A stretch of 64,000 nucleotides of DNA from Ptychodera flava (GCF_041260155.1 NC_091942.1:5750501-5814500), one strand, 5' to 3'. Positions 12,701-24,670 are shown, numbered from the stretch's first letter. A program made the numbers and translations. Notes: generated by a model not told the origin, from the letters alone.

Positions 12701-15700
12701 TTGTTTACTGGTACAATAACGTCCAAATTATCCAACACTCAAAAAAGCACCTATAACCTCACTGTACAGAGACTGAATGTTGGGATGGTCGACGCATCGG
12801 TACAAAATGACACGAGTGTATACCCTCCTGCAGCAGCGGTTATTGCTTAAATGTGAATAGCGCTATTCTCTTTGAAAATACACAATGACACAACTGATTA
12901 TTTTCATGGCTGTTATGTTTTTACCGATGGAGAAGAAATGGTTGAAATACTCACCAATTTGATCTTTCTCAAATGGTTCCTCTACCTCTTTAAGATTGGC
13001 AAGCAGTCTGATATCTGTACATATCTTGTGAATACTTCCACCAAGTCCAGCCAATACAGCAAGAACATCAAAATCAATCTTTCTACTATACGTCTGACCT
13101 GTGACTATGTAGGCACTGTCAAAGTCAATTAAACACAACATATGTTCATTTTACAAATGCTCCTCTTAAACAATCATATGACTAAAAGAATTCAAACAGT
13201 GCCAGTAAAACTTGTCCCTTTTAAATTTTTTCTTTATGGAGAAATGTGAAAATTACTATACACTATTGAGAATATGTTAAGTAACAAATGATGAAGTCAC
13301 TTAGTTTTTCTTCTCAGGATATGAAGATATGACAAAAGCCCATATTTGGTTTGATGGGGGAAAAAGTCTGTTCTTTGCAGTGGAATAATGTCTCCCTCAT
13401 TGGTATCCTACATACTGTGTTGCATTGTGGGTAACTCAGGGCTCTTACAGTGGTTGGATGCCCTCTTACAGAAAAGCCTGAAGAATAAGAAAGTATAGAA
13501 ATGTCAGAAGAATGCCTGTGTAGATACCTCCAATGGATACCTTCTTGAGAACATTTGGAGCTAACTTTTTTTGTTTGGTATTCCTTACCTCTTGAATCCA
13601 GCCATTTCTGTCACCAGTCTGTCCAAGACATCAACCTTCTCAGGATTGCCTTCAAAAAGAGACAGGAAACTGGCCTGGGTACCCGTAGTGCCTTTGACCC
13701 CACGGAACTTGAGATCGTCTCTGGCCCTGCACAGATTTCTCAGATCCATACAGAGGTCATTTACCCACAGGCATGCCCGTTTGCCGACGGTTGTTAGTTG
13801 GGCAGGTCTGGAAGAGAAAGTATGCAAATATCAATGATATGTTCACTATTTGTAATTTTTATCACATGGAATCATGTGATACTTGTGTCTGTGATGTCGT
13901 ATCACACAAACAACTCATGGCAATTTCAATTTTCATAATATTGACAAAAAGGCCACTTTTTTACAGAAATACTTGCAGTCAAGTATTTAACACTGATATC
14001 AGTATTAAAATGGTTCAAATATTAAAGTTATGTGGAGTTTCTGCAACCGCACAGGAACTCTCAGAATCCAAATTCAATGCATTATCAGATGAGTAGATAA
14101 CACATGCACTGGTTTATTTCATACTTTAGGTTGAACAGTACAACAACAGTTGTATTCAAACTTTGGCAAAAACCTATTTGAAATATGGTGTTGAATGCTA
14201 GCATACGATGAAGTGCAGTAAAAGAGGAGCACACATTAATGTTTGTGACCCAATTGTGACGATTAACTCAGTTGAAAGTTTAGCCCTTTGTTTTTGAATA
14301 TGGAAAGGATTTTGTTATCAACATTAAAGACGGTGAAGAATACCTGACGCACAGCTCTAGAAATGAATACAGATGGATACCATGAAACAAACGAAAGTTT
14401 TTTTGGCCGACACCTATCCATCTAATATTTCTCTGCAAAACAACAATTTCCTTTGATAAATTGAGGCCCTAAAGCAATTATTTTCAGAGTCCAATCTTGA
14501 CATATCTATCAAAAACAAATCTTTTGTTGGGCTATACAAGGTCCTCCCAGCAACCAATGCTAAGAGATGAGAATGCTTTTGGTACTGTCATAGCCATGGG
14601 GGCTTATTTTGTAATCATTCCATATTTACTTTGTCTTTGTTCACAATACAATGCATTATGGTAGAATGGGGCACCGTTCCATCTTGCCGCACACCACATG
14701 CAACTTGGATGGACACTCTACCAAGCTGTGATGTTGTGAGAGGAGAGTTAATCTATGTGCATTCAGTGAATCCATGAAACAATATCAGGGTAACTGTCCC
14801 ACCACACAGAGTATCTGCACACATACATTTTTTCACACAGAATGACTGCTTCTTGCTATGCTATACTATGAGAATGTAATAATAAAGTCCCTTTAGCAAA
14901 CAAATATCAGTGGTCCTTGATCTCAGACCTCTGGCTTCGCAAACCTCTCTGTAAGCTGTAAGCAAAACACCCAGTATCAGTCTGAGTGAAAGGCACATTG
15001 AAGTGGGGGCAAGGGTCATAGGTGAAGGGTCAGACTTACTGGTAGTGTGTAAATCCAAGGGTTGGTAGTGACTTATACTCATCAGCAAAGACAGAAAGTC
15101 TCTGTATACATCTGGCCAGTTTGGGTAAGATAATGTTGAATGCATCCTTCATTACTATTAAATCCTGTAATAAATGCGCATATTAATGAAATCTGTACGG
15201 GTTGGTGGCACAGTGAAAATATTGTGTTGTACAGTGTACAGTACCTGTTTGCACCATACAAAATCACATTTTCATATTCATATTCACGTACTAGTAATTA
15301 TACTGTAACAGTACAAGATGTGCTCCTCTGGCTCCCTGAAGTTAAATCTTTATTTTCATAAACGGGCTTGAAATAATTTACAATCCATGTTGACCATTTC
15401 ATTTAATACCTCTAAACAACCTTAACTTGATCTTTTAAAAGTTCATACATGTCAACTACTCTGTTATAAAGGCAAGGCTTGACTAAAAGAGAAGGTGTTT
15501 TAGAAATGAAAAGGCAGCCTCTGATCAAGAGAAAAACAAGAACAGCTCAAGTTAATTTCGCTGCTGCCTTGTTTCAATGTTTTCCTTTCATTGTGAAACC
15601 CAGACTGATCAGTTTTACTTTGGTCTCAATGCTCTGTTCCTAGAGTTAAATGTGTGCAGTGGAAGATGTGTTTGACAGTAGAATAGCAAACAGGGCAATA

Positions 15701-18700
15701 GAAGCAAAATATGAACTCTCACAAAATCACCAAGATGAAATGTCATCTAGATAATAGCAGTGCTCAATTCCTCCCATCAAGGTCAAAGTTCACCAGGCAT
15801 GCTCCTTGGAATTTCCCTACCCGTGACATACATGGTAAGAGAATCATTGACACAAACACTTACTGTGTTATCTCCCACATAACAGGAAGTGGCCCCAAGA
15901 TGTATGATGGGAGCAGCTTTGGGACAGCATTGAGCAAAGGTGTAAACATGAGCCATCACATCGTGGCGTCTTCTTTTCTCCTCTTGGTTTGCCATTTCAA
16001 AGTCTATATCTTCTATACTGGCTTCCATTTCCTTGATCTGTTCATCACTGATATCCAAACCTAGCGTCTGTGAAGTTGGAAGACAAATATATCAATATTA
16101 TCAGACAGTGGTTCCTAATGGACTAAAATCATTAAATAATGAAAACAGTTAAAAATCAAATATACTGTAGCTCTGATAATGTTATATACATTTATTCTGG
16201 TCTGTGACTGTAACACCAGCACTTCAAAATCACACCAGCAAACATAATTTTGGAATTAGCCAGTTGGAATAAGTAATATCTCCTTTTTGCTATTGTCTAG
16301 GGTACTTTATATCATTAAAGTACAAAAAGAAAGTGTGCAGCATAATACCTGATGAAAAATATTGTTAGAATTCAGAAGATTTTGAATGAGATTCAAACTC
16401 ACTACGTATGGCACCTGGTCACCAAGCGAAGACATCAGCAGTCTGAACCACTCGGCCAAATCCCCACCATTAAAATGTGTCAGTCAATAACCGAGCGAAG
16501 TTGTTACAATTTTCTGACTGTGACCCCTCCACACCCTGTACAGTTCATGAAGCACTCACACTCACATACTCTCTATCACACATCACACACAAACTTCATT
16601 AGAGCAATGAATACATCGCTTTACTGGGCGAAAGACAGTGATTGCTGGAAGTGTTTCCTACATGTGTATCTTGGTCTTTACATGCATTGTAGTGTCATAA
16701 TAAACAATCTGTTCTATTTTAGTCTTGCAACATTATTGTTTAAATGTAATGCTCAGATTTAAGTTTAAGAGAGAAATACGAATGTAATAGACCAAATATT
16801 ATAGGGGCCGTGGATAATTAAATGCACACACATGGTAAACGCAACTAATTGTGTTTGGCCTCAACCCCCTCCCCCTCCCCTCAACGAAAGTTTGGAAGAG
16901 CGAAACTCCAACCAAGCCTCATCCTGTATAAGCATACCTACAATCGGTGACTATGTCGCTATGAAATTGCAACAAATTGTAAAAATACCGCAATTATACG
17001 GTGTCGCTCAAATTTGATCAGAATTGGTATATACCAGTAAGGGTACCAAAGATCAACAATAAATGTTGTTTCTATCTGTTCAGTGCAGGAAAATTCTACG
17101 TTGATGTTATGACAATGATTTCTGCACAGTACAACCAGAAAATAAACAACAAGAAATATTTAAACCAGAAAAGCAAGAATGACAAAAGTAATTAAGGTCT
17201 GAAACTTTAGGTACTGGAGAATTTAGCAACATGCATAGCATAGCCCCCCTTAGTTTGACCATAGACGGTCTTCCTCCCCTCTACTGACGGTCTTCCTCCC
17301 CTCTACTGTCTATGGTTTGAGCATATGTAACAGTTCATAAACAATGACAGGAAATGACTCAAGTCAGGGGAGTAAGCCTGTTTCAAGCCTGTTTCAGAAT
17401 TTCGCTTTTTCTTACCTCATTTGCACATTTTTGACACTGATGTGTTCATTTGAACAAATTCACATCTCAACCCCTACATCTACCTGTACACCAAATACTG
17501 TGAGGTTATCGTATAAGCTGAATTGATTTGCATGTCTGTATATTTGTGGGTATGTGCGGATGTATGTCCGTCACACACAAAGGCTCCCATACCGCCAAAG
17601 CTACCGTCTCAGTATTTGGTGTACAGGTAGATGTAGGGGTTGTAATCTGATGAATCACCTGCAACTTATTCCTTTTTTAGACAGTTTCTGCCAAATCGAC
17701 AATTATGCAACCATCAGGATGAAATGAATTGAAACAGTGTATCCAAAATGATTGTTACGTTATTTTACATATGCACTGAACAACATGTACAGTCTGTAAA
17801 AAGAATGCTGGTGTGCCGCCGGTGCCATACTCCGCTGTAAACAATGTAACGCGATATTTTGTGATACATAAGAATGTGTAGCAAGATATTGCGATATAAA
17901 ATCATGATATTTGCACACGGTAATCAAAATACAGCCCAACCCCCTCCCCCCCTAAAAACAGAAATTGTGTTTACTGTGCGCATATTTAATTATCCGAGGC
18001 CCCTTAGTATTTGTTCCTGGATGTAAACCATTGGTGGTTTTGCATAAAATCTGGTTAAAAATACTTCATTTTATCTACTTGTCTGAAAGAACTAGAGAAG
18101 TTTAGGAAAAGTCTCATAAATTTAAACAATTTGCTATTTATTTCAGCAGTTTTCCTAAATCAAATACATTTCTGAATAATTAAACTTTGAAAAAAAAAAA
18201 AAAGTTCTGACAGTCATTCCTTGGAAGGGCAGTCCTTTCAGTGACCAGATAGATTTTCTCCTTTGTTTGACCCACTGTTTCCCCTCAGGCCACAGTACTT
18301 TGAAAACAAAAATAGACACAGCCTACAGTATGAGTAAATATGCACCATGAATCTCTTTGAGGGATTGTTTGAGTTGTCAAGATGTTTGTTTATACTGGTA
18401 TACTTTTGTCACAGACAATGGTTTCGTCTGCAGCCTGCGTCACAAAAGACACAAATGATAATCATGATGGTGCAGAACAATCTCATTCTCAACATTATCA
18501 AGGTATTCTCAAAAATTTGACAGAGTTCAGGAATCTTGGAGACTGAGTTAAAAAGATCAACCAGGAAATCAGAGAATTGGATGAAAAGGTAAAATATGAC
18601 ATCACTTTAGGGCAGAACCATTGTATTTGTGTACAGTTAGATTTATGTAGAAAGCAGGCACACATACCTTGCCCTACTAAGAACTAAGCGTAACACTAGA

Positions 18701-21700
18701 TATACAATTTTATTTTGAAACAAAATTTTACAAAGAACGCAATGTCCATTCAGAAGGCACACATGTTCATTGCAACAGTTGATAGAATCTATTCAGCCAT
18801 GCACGTCCTAACTCAGGAATGTCATGAAAGAGTCCGGATAAAATATAAGACTTGACAGCTAAGTGATCAGTTCAAGCTAAAGCAGATCTATTCATACAGC
18901 TTTTCATGATCATTCTAAACCAGTCATCCTAGCGTAAACAAACACTTCAGCTCTTCTATTCAGATCAATAAACTACCGATTTTGACCAACACAATGCAGG
19001 ACAATGGCTCAGTCAACTTTGAAAGCCGTGTAATGAGGGGGCCATACTCCCCATTCAAATAAACCTCATTCACAACCATCCAGGCAGACTTTGGCAAGAA
19101 ACCTAATTTCAAATTACTTTTGGGTAAAATTCCTCCACTGGGAATTTTCCTTAAATCAAATAAGCTTGCTTCTCTTATTTGAAAAATTAAAGTTTCAAAA
19201 ATATGTCAAAACATATCATTTACTTGAAATGATTGCCCATGATGTTGTGAAAATTGCACCCAGACTTTTTAGAACCATTGTTCTCACTCCAGTATGCAAA
19301 TAATTTGACAAGCTTTTTTGTGAAATTTTCATAGATTATCTGATATTTTACATGTTACGTAGGACTAGTTAAGTATTGAGTCAATTCACTAATGAAATCT
19401 CACCATACAACAAACCGTTTACCATGTTTGTCCACAAGTGTCACCAATTGGTTTACAGTGAAAGCTGCTTTTATTGCTGAGGATGAATGGTTTTCTTCCA
19501 GAGATTTTAAGAATAGGCTGAATAAAATAATAATCATTAAAATCTAGTTACCTGATGTTTTTAATCAGGGCTTTTAATATATGTACAGTGTATCAAGAAA
19601 ACGATGATATTATTTGGTACATATGATATGATATGATAAAAAAATCAAGAGCATTGAACATACACACATACACACTAACAGATTTTTTATCAGCTTCACT
19701 TATCTCCTACTCAGTCATTTTGCAAGTAACAGGTATGGACCACTGTTTCATTTCCTCGTACTGTGTCATACCATGTTTACATCACTGTTATCCTGTGTTT
19801 CCTCTGCCACTCTCAAATTCGTAAAATTATTAAATTTTTTAGATGATTTACTAATTTTTTTCATTGTTGATTCGTAAATATACGAATGCAGGGAAGCATC
19901 TAGTTGATTGAGAGCTGAAGGCCCCGAAACCTCAAAATAGTTCAGTCTAAGCACATGTTGTACTTACATGTAATTTGAATTTGATTGAATGATATTTCGT
20001 ATTGGAACGGTTAAGTTTACTTCTGAATTTCAAAATTTACGAAAATTTTCAATGCGCAATTCGTAAATTTACTAAAAAATTTCAGAAGCCAGAGGAAACA
20101 CAGCTATCACAATGGTTTATATACACTGCACTGCCCTGCACACTGTGGGTAGCTTGCAATGGCTTTGCATGCAGCGAAATATCAATACAAATAATACCAG
20201 GAAAACTGTGAGATTTTCATTTTGATACGATTAAGGACAAATGTCTCCTATGGAGTCTACTTTTATGATAACAACTCAGTCTGTGAAACATAAACATGTC
20301 ATTACCATGGAAACAAGGGGAAATTATATAATTCAAAGAAGTACCCGCGCATGCGCAAATATTTACTCCTCTCAAATAAAACGTTTGTGTTCTTTACTTT
20401 CCAATTCAAAAAGGCAAACACTCAAACTCTATGCAAAGTACCCTTTCACAGTACAGATATGGCACTACCTATTATTTAATCAGTTTAATCTGAAAACCAG
20501 TAATCAATTTTCTCTGTGGAAATGAGAATCAATTATGTAAATTTTCTTCACCAAATATTACATGCCCTTTCAGAATTGTATTGACCTTCCAAGCAAATGT
20601 CCTCATTTCATCGCAGGAAATGCATTTGGCAAAGCAGTTTGGATAAATGGGTGTTTGCAAAATTGCTATTGAGCTGCACTGCATATTGAATGATCCACCA
20701 TCTGGGAACAAATTATTCTGTCAGCCAGAAGAATAATTTTTTGCAGAGTTTGCCAATGTAAATATTAATTCCACCTCCATATCAACAGGCCCTAGCAACC
20801 ATGTAAAATTAACATGTCATTACCTATTATATTTCACTTTAATTGGAATTACCTTCATGCAATGGAGTTTGACGCCTGCCATTCGATCAATTGTTCTACT
20901 AATTTCATGAACATTCACAGTAAAAATTCTAACATCAGTATGTAATCGCCTCCAATTCACATAATTTGACACAAAATTTACAACTTAGCAAAGGCACTAA
21001 GCATGGAAACCATACGTAAGCAGACTTTTGTAACAACAGTTTGCCTTCTATGAGCCTTGTTGCTAGGCAACCATAAACAGAGGTCAAGGGTTACTGAAGG
21101 TAGGGTTTTACAAATGTAGAATTCAAATTGTACATAAACATTTGCTACCAGACTAGCAAACATTCTTGCCTCGTCGACTGTAGTCGCTGAGAGCTATACA
21201 GAGTTGAGCAAAGATTCTGTTCAGGAAATGTTTGTCTTTTAGGGCTGAATAAATAATGAAGTGTTTAACTGAACATGTTACTCTATTTTTCATAATTAAA
21301 CAGCGCTTCCTGAGAAATACCAAACTAGTATGGCTACTAGTATGACAAAGACGCCGGCAAAAAGAGAAAGAAAAGAAAACATCTCACAATATTGTGATTG
21401 CATGCTTGTTAGTGTTATGCCCATAAATAATTCAGCATAAAATTACATTCTCAACGCTTCATTGAGATCACAGCCTGTCTCTGTTAGGAATTATCGATCA
21501 TTAAAGCTGACACACTTAGATTAGTGATTCTTTAGTTGGGGGGAGGGGCACGTGTTTAGCCCCAAATTTGCCAAATTGCAATAAGGATTCTGCTGTAACA
21601 AAATATCTTAAAAATCAGATTGCGAAAACACAAGAAGTCAATATTTTAATTGCTGCCCCATGATGAAGAAAATCACACCTCAGTATTCATTGGCAAACCA

Positions 21701-24615
21701 CAATTTTCGGTTAGTACTAACATCTTGCAGTGTGTGCATTGAAGACAAATTGGAATCATCAATCCATAATAAAGAGAACAATTTTCCTGACACAAGCTTT
21801 GCATTGAGGGTGATCAAGTCACTTGCTACGTCATCATAGCTGCAAACAATAGAACGCGCTCTCTACGATGCGCGCATCCACTGTACAGGACCGTTCTCAC
21901 TGTAAAAACTACACCGTGGTTTTGATGGAAACCTATCTTCATACAACTTATTGTCAGAGTGTTTAGCATGAAAGCGGATATTATTAGTGATGATTGAATG
22001 ATCATTATATTATCTTCGAGTTGTAAGTTTTAAATGTTTGAATGTAATATATTCACAAAATATTAAAAATCCCAACAAAATAATTTGAAAAGGACATATT
22101 TTTCATCAAATTGTGATTTTTTCCCATTTCACATATAGGGAGGGGATGATGTTAAGCGATGTAGCATTGTAATTTGTAAATAGGCTGGTGACCCTATATT
22201 TTTATTTGATGCATATGATGTGCAATATCTGAACAATAATTTATGTGAAAATAAACAAAATTGTCGGATTGGAAATCTAAATAATTCTACAAAGTATGGA
22301 TAAGGCATAGTCATTACTTTTAAGTTTGCAACAGTTTTAACTGTTGTTTTAGAAGGCCTGAGAAGTGATAACTTTAAATTCTATGCACAATTTTCAGCGG
22401 AAAAATAGCTAAAACTTTCATTTATTATTCCATGTGGTTTACATGTAAGTAAAACAGTGCAGCATTTCACGAAAGAAACTGAAAGTAAATATATCCCATC
22501 AGGTTGGGCAACTCTTACGGGAGATTCAAAATTTCTGTAATTCGAATGAGATAAAGTGGGTGTATTTCAAATCCTTCTAGTTGCCAAATTAATCTGGTGA
22601 CATATTGATTTTTTGTCGTAATGAATGTGCCAAGTCAACCTAATATATGACACAGCCATTGAAGACTTCCTTTCAACTTACATGAATAATGTACATCAAA
22701 TTTCTTTTCTTTGTTATTTATTCATCTGCACACATTCTTGCAGTAATTCTAAAGTAGGTATAATTACATTTCCAGTGCGTCCGCTTTTATGATCAATAGC
22801 TCCCCCGTCATCTGCACACATTTTTACAGGCTGTCTCCAAATCAAAAGATGGCGATGATTTTCAAATACATGTACTACCACGTATTTACGATATGTTCAT
22901 ATATTCTGTTTATATATTCCATTTGTGGCTACCCTTGAAACAAGTACAATACAGCAAGTGTTCAAAGTTTTGCCTACGTTCCACAGCAAAGAATTTTGTT
23001 ATCAGAGGGAAATGTGGCCTAAAAGTTTTCTTTAACTATGACACAAATGAGAATGCTTTGCAGTAAAGTTGTGCTAATTCATAATTATCTGAAGAGGTAC
23101 ATTTCACAGAGATTGCCAGGAATATTTTGCCAACGCTTCAACAAAAATATGATTTTTTAAAACAAAACAAGCAAATACATATGTATCGCCTAAAATTGGC
23201 ATTCACCGAATTGGCATTAGACCAAAAACAAATATTGTTTCAAGTCACTGCGGGCCTCATTTCAAAACCTGCAAAACATGTCTTTTTTGGGGGTGTTACA
23301 TAGTCATCAGTACAGCTACCCTTAATATCCCTGTGTGCATGTCCAAAAATGCTACAAAGAAAATGGAAGTATTATACAGCCAGTGATCAAAGACAATAAC
23401 TGTTGCATCAATAGTGCTAACCAAGCATTGTTAGGAATAAAATAAAAGAAAGGAAAAAAAAAACGTGTCACCGCATCACTTTTGCTGAATGTCAAGTACC
23501 AGAAACAGTTTTTTTGGCAGTAACACACTACTGAGCAGTGCACATTTAGGGTTCACAATCAAATATGACTCTCCCAAGTAATCAATGAAAAATTAATTTT
23601 GTGTTATTGTGATATGATCAAAAACTTTATATGTCCTTTCTCTGTGCTGTAGTTAAAACTGTGCAAAAAGGAATAATGGCTATATAAATGCAAAAAGTTA
23701 GCTATTCATATATTTGCATTTGCTATTGATTGCTATATGTGTACAGTCATGCAGATTCAGAATTTGTATTGTTAGCTATTTATTAAGAAACCCATTATCA
23801 GGTCTTTCAATCCTACAGGCATTCACTTGTAATTCTCAATAAAATTATAATACCCACGTAATACTGGTTTTCATCGACAGAGCACATTGAATTCAGGTGG
23901 TTTCCTTGGGCAAATTATGATGTACGCTATAGAATTCTACTTTGTAAAGCGATCCTTTTTTGCCAATAGTGTACTGATATTAGGAATATCAGTACTCTCA
24001 ATAATGACATGTATTTTCTGCCGCAAAGAAGCACGTCTTTCATGCTCCCTTCGTACCTCCCTATCGTTTGGTAGTATAATTATACATTCAATTTTTTTTA
24101 ACACAACTTCGGTAATACTACAACAAAGTACAAAACTCGATGGATAAATAACTCAGCGTGACTACAACATGGCCACTTCTTCTCGGCAACCAAGGATATT
24201 CTGTACGGTTACGCGTCGAAAAGGGGAAAAGGTCAGTCTTGTTATCGACAACCCTGCCTTAGCAAAGATCAGCAAAACTGTCAAGTAATGAATGAGCGGT
24301 AAAATCCTCTATGATGTACAACTGCCAAACACGTACCAATGTCACAAGGGAGCAAAAAACAAGCATGGTTGCGGCACGCACGTTTGCTGTTAAACACAAA
24401 CTACATGTAGTTACCTGCTGGGCCTTAGCCAACCATAACCACAATTTTCGCCACGTCGTGAACTTTTTGAATTCACTGAAATTGAACGCCATTTCGGAAC
24501 TTGCGTATCTGGCGACCAGAGGTGATCTGTACTTTGAAAGCTCTTCTTTATCATAGTCTGCGGCTCCATTGTCGTGCGAGAACCGCGAGTTAGCCCCTGT
24601 TCGCATTGCCGCCAT
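6642..24615 (-). CDS. ADSL: Adenylosuccinate lyase, ten exons, 499 aa
   Basis: CDS is the complement of 24415-24615, 15864-16067, 15040-15164, 13589-13807, 12955-13115, 9594-9741, 9183-9273, 8753-8842, 7630-7803 and 6642-6728. These sum to 1500 nt. Every junction is GT/AG and every phase is compatible. The cytosolic homotetramer of the fumarase/aspartase superfamily cleaves SAICAR to AICAR and adenylosuccinate to AMP, releasing fumarate, in de novo purine synthesis and the purine nucleotide cycle. Family motifs are in place: RHDVMAH (residues 101-107), the catalytic-histidine block LGFTHYQPAQ (His175), GTTGTQASF, and the mobile signature loop [10 protein letters not shown] (305-314) with the catalytic serine. 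The protein is about 15 residues longer than the human enzyme, mostly at the N-terminus. The ATG at 24615 was chosen for its AAAATGGCGGC context; an in-frame ATG six codons upstream is possible. The exon 4/5 junction codon reads Ser (AG|T), where many orthologues have Arg. The gene looks intact and functional. Confidence 0.97.
6875..7293. mobile_element. Harbinger-like MITE in ADSL intron 9
   Basis: Imperfect inverted repeats of about 50 bp start GGGGCAGTCTCAGATTGTC and end with the reverse complement of GGGACTATCTCAGATTGTC. TTA is present outside both ends (6872-6874 and 7294-7296). A 3-bp TWA duplication is the hallmark of PIF/Harbinger elements. A run of about 23 C (near 6946-6968) lies inside. 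No coding sequence is seen. Confidence 0.7.
6946..6968. repeat. Poly-C tract
   Basis: A run of about 23 consecutive C within the Harbinger-like element. The exact length is likely unstable or affected by sequencing. A G run near 8941-8955, a second C run near 50318-50330 and an A run near 18190-18202 are similar mononucleotide tracts. Confidence 0.9.
7630..7803 (-). CDS. ADSL: ADSL exon 9
   Basis: 58 codons, phase 0-0, from [14 protein letters not shown] to FIGRAPEQ. The block DLVERI, then FSP, then [14 protein letters not shown] matches the C-terminal domain of animal ADSL. The acceptor is CCTAG and the donor is GTATAT, weaker than the others. Confidence 0.95.
8753..8842 (-). CDS. ADSL: ADSL exon 8
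   Basis: Thirty codons, phase 0-0, [20 protein letters not shown] then [10 protein letters not shown]. This is the highly conserved ATENI helix of the enzyme. Acceptor ATGCAG, donor GTAGGT. Confidence 0.96.
9183..9273 (-). CDS. ADSL: ADSL exon 7
   Basis: 91 nt. The first base completes Arg, then [20 protein letters not shown] and [10 protein letters not shown] follow. Acceptor TTTCAG, donor GTAAGG. Ends at phase 0. Confidence 0.96.
9594..9741 (-). CDS. ADSL: ADSL exon 6, signature loop
   Basis: 148 nt carrying the superfamily signature [11 protein letters not shown], then [11 protein letters not shown] and [13 protein letters not shown]. The signature loop closes over the active site and holds the serine thought to act as general base. 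Acceptor ATCAG, donor GTTAGC. Confidence 0.97.
10673..12554. mobile_element. hAT-like non-autonomous element, 1.9 kb
   Basis: The ends are exact 15-bp inverted repeats, CAGTGTTCGCGCTAG at 10673-10687 and its complement at 12540-12554. CAGTG-type termini are common in hAT elements. The flanks GGTGTGAC and GGTGACTC resemble a decayed 8-bp target duplication. Both subterminal regions carry a 'gtggctaat' motif. A 10-bp-stem hairpin (CATGGAGGTA) lies inside at 11923-11949. No transposase frame is visible. It lies in ADSL intron 5. Confidence 0.65.
12955..13115 (-). CDS. ADSL: ADSL exon 5
   Basis: 161 nt encoding [40 protein letters not shown] and [23 protein letters not shown] is a strong family block. 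The split codon at the 5' side reads AG|T (Ser). Acceptor GACAG, donor GTGAGT. Confidence 0.96.
13589..13807 (-). CDS. ADSL: ADSL exon 4
   Basis: 219 nt encoding [40 protein letters not shown] and [11 protein letters not shown] to [16 protein letters not shown] is nearly invariant in animal ADSL and lines the substrate phosphate site. Acceptor TTCCAG, donor GTAAGG. Confidence 0.97.
15040..15164 (-). CDS. ADSL: ADSL exon 3
   Basis: 125 nt encoding [40 protein letters not shown] and Y, plus two bases of Gln. It holds the histidine of the THxQPAQ motif; position x is Tyr, usually Phe. Acceptor TTACAG, donor GTAAGT. Confidence 0.95.
15864..16067 (-). CDS. ADSL: ADSL exon 2
   Basis: 68 codons, phase 0-0. 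Includes [34 protein letters not shown] and [15 protein letters not shown], the most recognisable N-terminal block of the enzyme. Acceptor TTCACAG, donor GTAAGT. Confidence 0.98.
16384..16468 (-). repeat. tRNA-Ser-like SINE remnant
   Basis: On this strand TGGCCGAGTGG (16448-16458) matches a Pol III A box and D arm of a serine/leucine-type tRNA. GAGTTTGAATCTC (16388-16400) matches a B box at the right spacing. The acceptor arms do not pair, so this is a tRNA-derived SINE head or pseudogene, not a working tRNA. It sits in ADSL intron 1. Confidence 0.6.
17258..17316 (+). repeat. Two-copy 22-bp tandem repeat in a hairpin
   Basis: Two exact copies of a 22-mer starting GACGGTCTTCCTCCCC at 17264-17285 and 17286-17307. 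They are bracketed by complementary ACCATAGA and TCTATGGT, so the unit can fold into a stem with a pyrimidine-rich loop. Confidence 0.75.
17468..17642. mobile_element. Small inverted-repeat element (MITE)
   Basis: The left arm CAACCCCTACATCTACCTGT (from 17468) through CACCAAATACTG and the right arm ending GGTAGATGTAGGGGTTG at 17642 are complementary for about 33 bp. The interior has Pro/tyr-type 'ATGTATGTCCGTCAC' sequence related to the 54.6-kb tandem repeat. No clear target duplication. Confidence 0.65.
19793..20103. mobile_element. 311-bp MITE with CTGTGTTTCCTCTG termini
   Basis: Inverted ends CTGTGTTTCCTCTG at 19793 and CAGAGGAAACACAG ending at 20103. Complementarity continues weakly into ATTCGTAAA/TTTACGAA blocks repeated through the element. 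The flanks TTATC and CTATC hint at a worn target duplication. No coding sequence. Confidence 0.65.
23971..23995. repeat. Perfect short hairpin
   Basis: GTACTGATATT, a 3-nt loop, then AATATCAGTAC: an 11-bp perfect stem. No T-run or adjacent gene gives it a role. Confidence 0.8.
24169..24288 (+). CDS. Candidate 39-aa ORF or first exon, antisense side of ADSL intron 1
   Basis: ATG in a good context (AACATGG) opens a 39-residue frame beginning [20 protein letters not shown] and continuing [16 protein letters not shown] to TAA. After codon 21, AAAAG|GTCAGT is a good donor, so this could also be a 63-nt first coding exon. It lies about 250 bp from ADSL exon 1 on the other strand, within the CpG-rich promoter zone, so transcripts would overlap head to head. 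I do not recognise the peptide. Chance occurrence is quite possible. Confidence 0.22.
   Translation: MATSSRQPRIFCTVTRRKGEKVSLVIDNPALAKISKTVK
24415..24615 (-). CDS. ADSL: ADSL exon 1
   Basis: 67 codons from [12 protein letters not shown] through [16 protein letters not shown] to [11 protein letters not shown], phase 0, donor GTAACT. YRSPLxxRYASxEM is the conserved ADSL N-terminus. The upstream in-frame ATG (MKPSRK) could add six residues. Confidence 0.95.
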
Positions 24616-24670
24616 TTTGCGGGATGGTTTCATCTGCGCATGCGTCACAGCAATGCTGTAATTTCCCGCG
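24613..24670 (-). promoter_or_regulatory. ADSL start-proximal promoter motifs
   Basis: The initiator ATG sits inside AAAATGGCGGC, a YY1-type element common at housekeeping starts. TGCGCATGCG at 24635-24644 resembles an NRF-1 site, and TTTCCCGCGG near 24662 resembles an E2F site. The surrounding 24.2-24.8 kb is richer in CpG than the rest of the window. No TATA box. Motifs are seen; binding is inferred. Confidence 0.5.

Larger units (their letters stand above)
16803..18004. mobile_element. 1.2-kb inverted-repeat element, possibly Harbinger-like
   Basis: The left end AGGGGCCGTGGATAATTAAA at 16803 matches the reverse complement of the right end TTTAATTATCCGAGGCCCCT at 18004, with two mismatches. 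Both arms then carry a GTAAAC(G/A)CAA-like segment and a C-rich run. No clear target duplication is seen; flanks are ATA and TTA next to GGGGCC. Other repeats are nested within it (17258-17316 and 17468-17642). It lies in ADSL intron 1. Confidence 0.6.
16068..24414. other. ADSL intron 1 (8.3 kb)
   Basis: The longest ADSL intron. It contains the SINE remnant, the 16803-18004 element, the 19793-20103 MITE and a short hairpin at 23971-23995. From 18005 to 19792 and from 20104 to 23970 I see only AT-rich DNA without convincing exons. A short plus-strand ORF at 24169-24288 is listed separately. Confidence 0.7.

Noticed and set aside
16384..16468. Functional tRNA gene
   Set aside because: A and B boxes are recognisable, but the acceptor stem does not pair, so it was called a SINE remnant.
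24311..24556. 81-aa plus-strand ORF
   Set aside because: Antisense to ADSL exon 1, with no splice or motif support.
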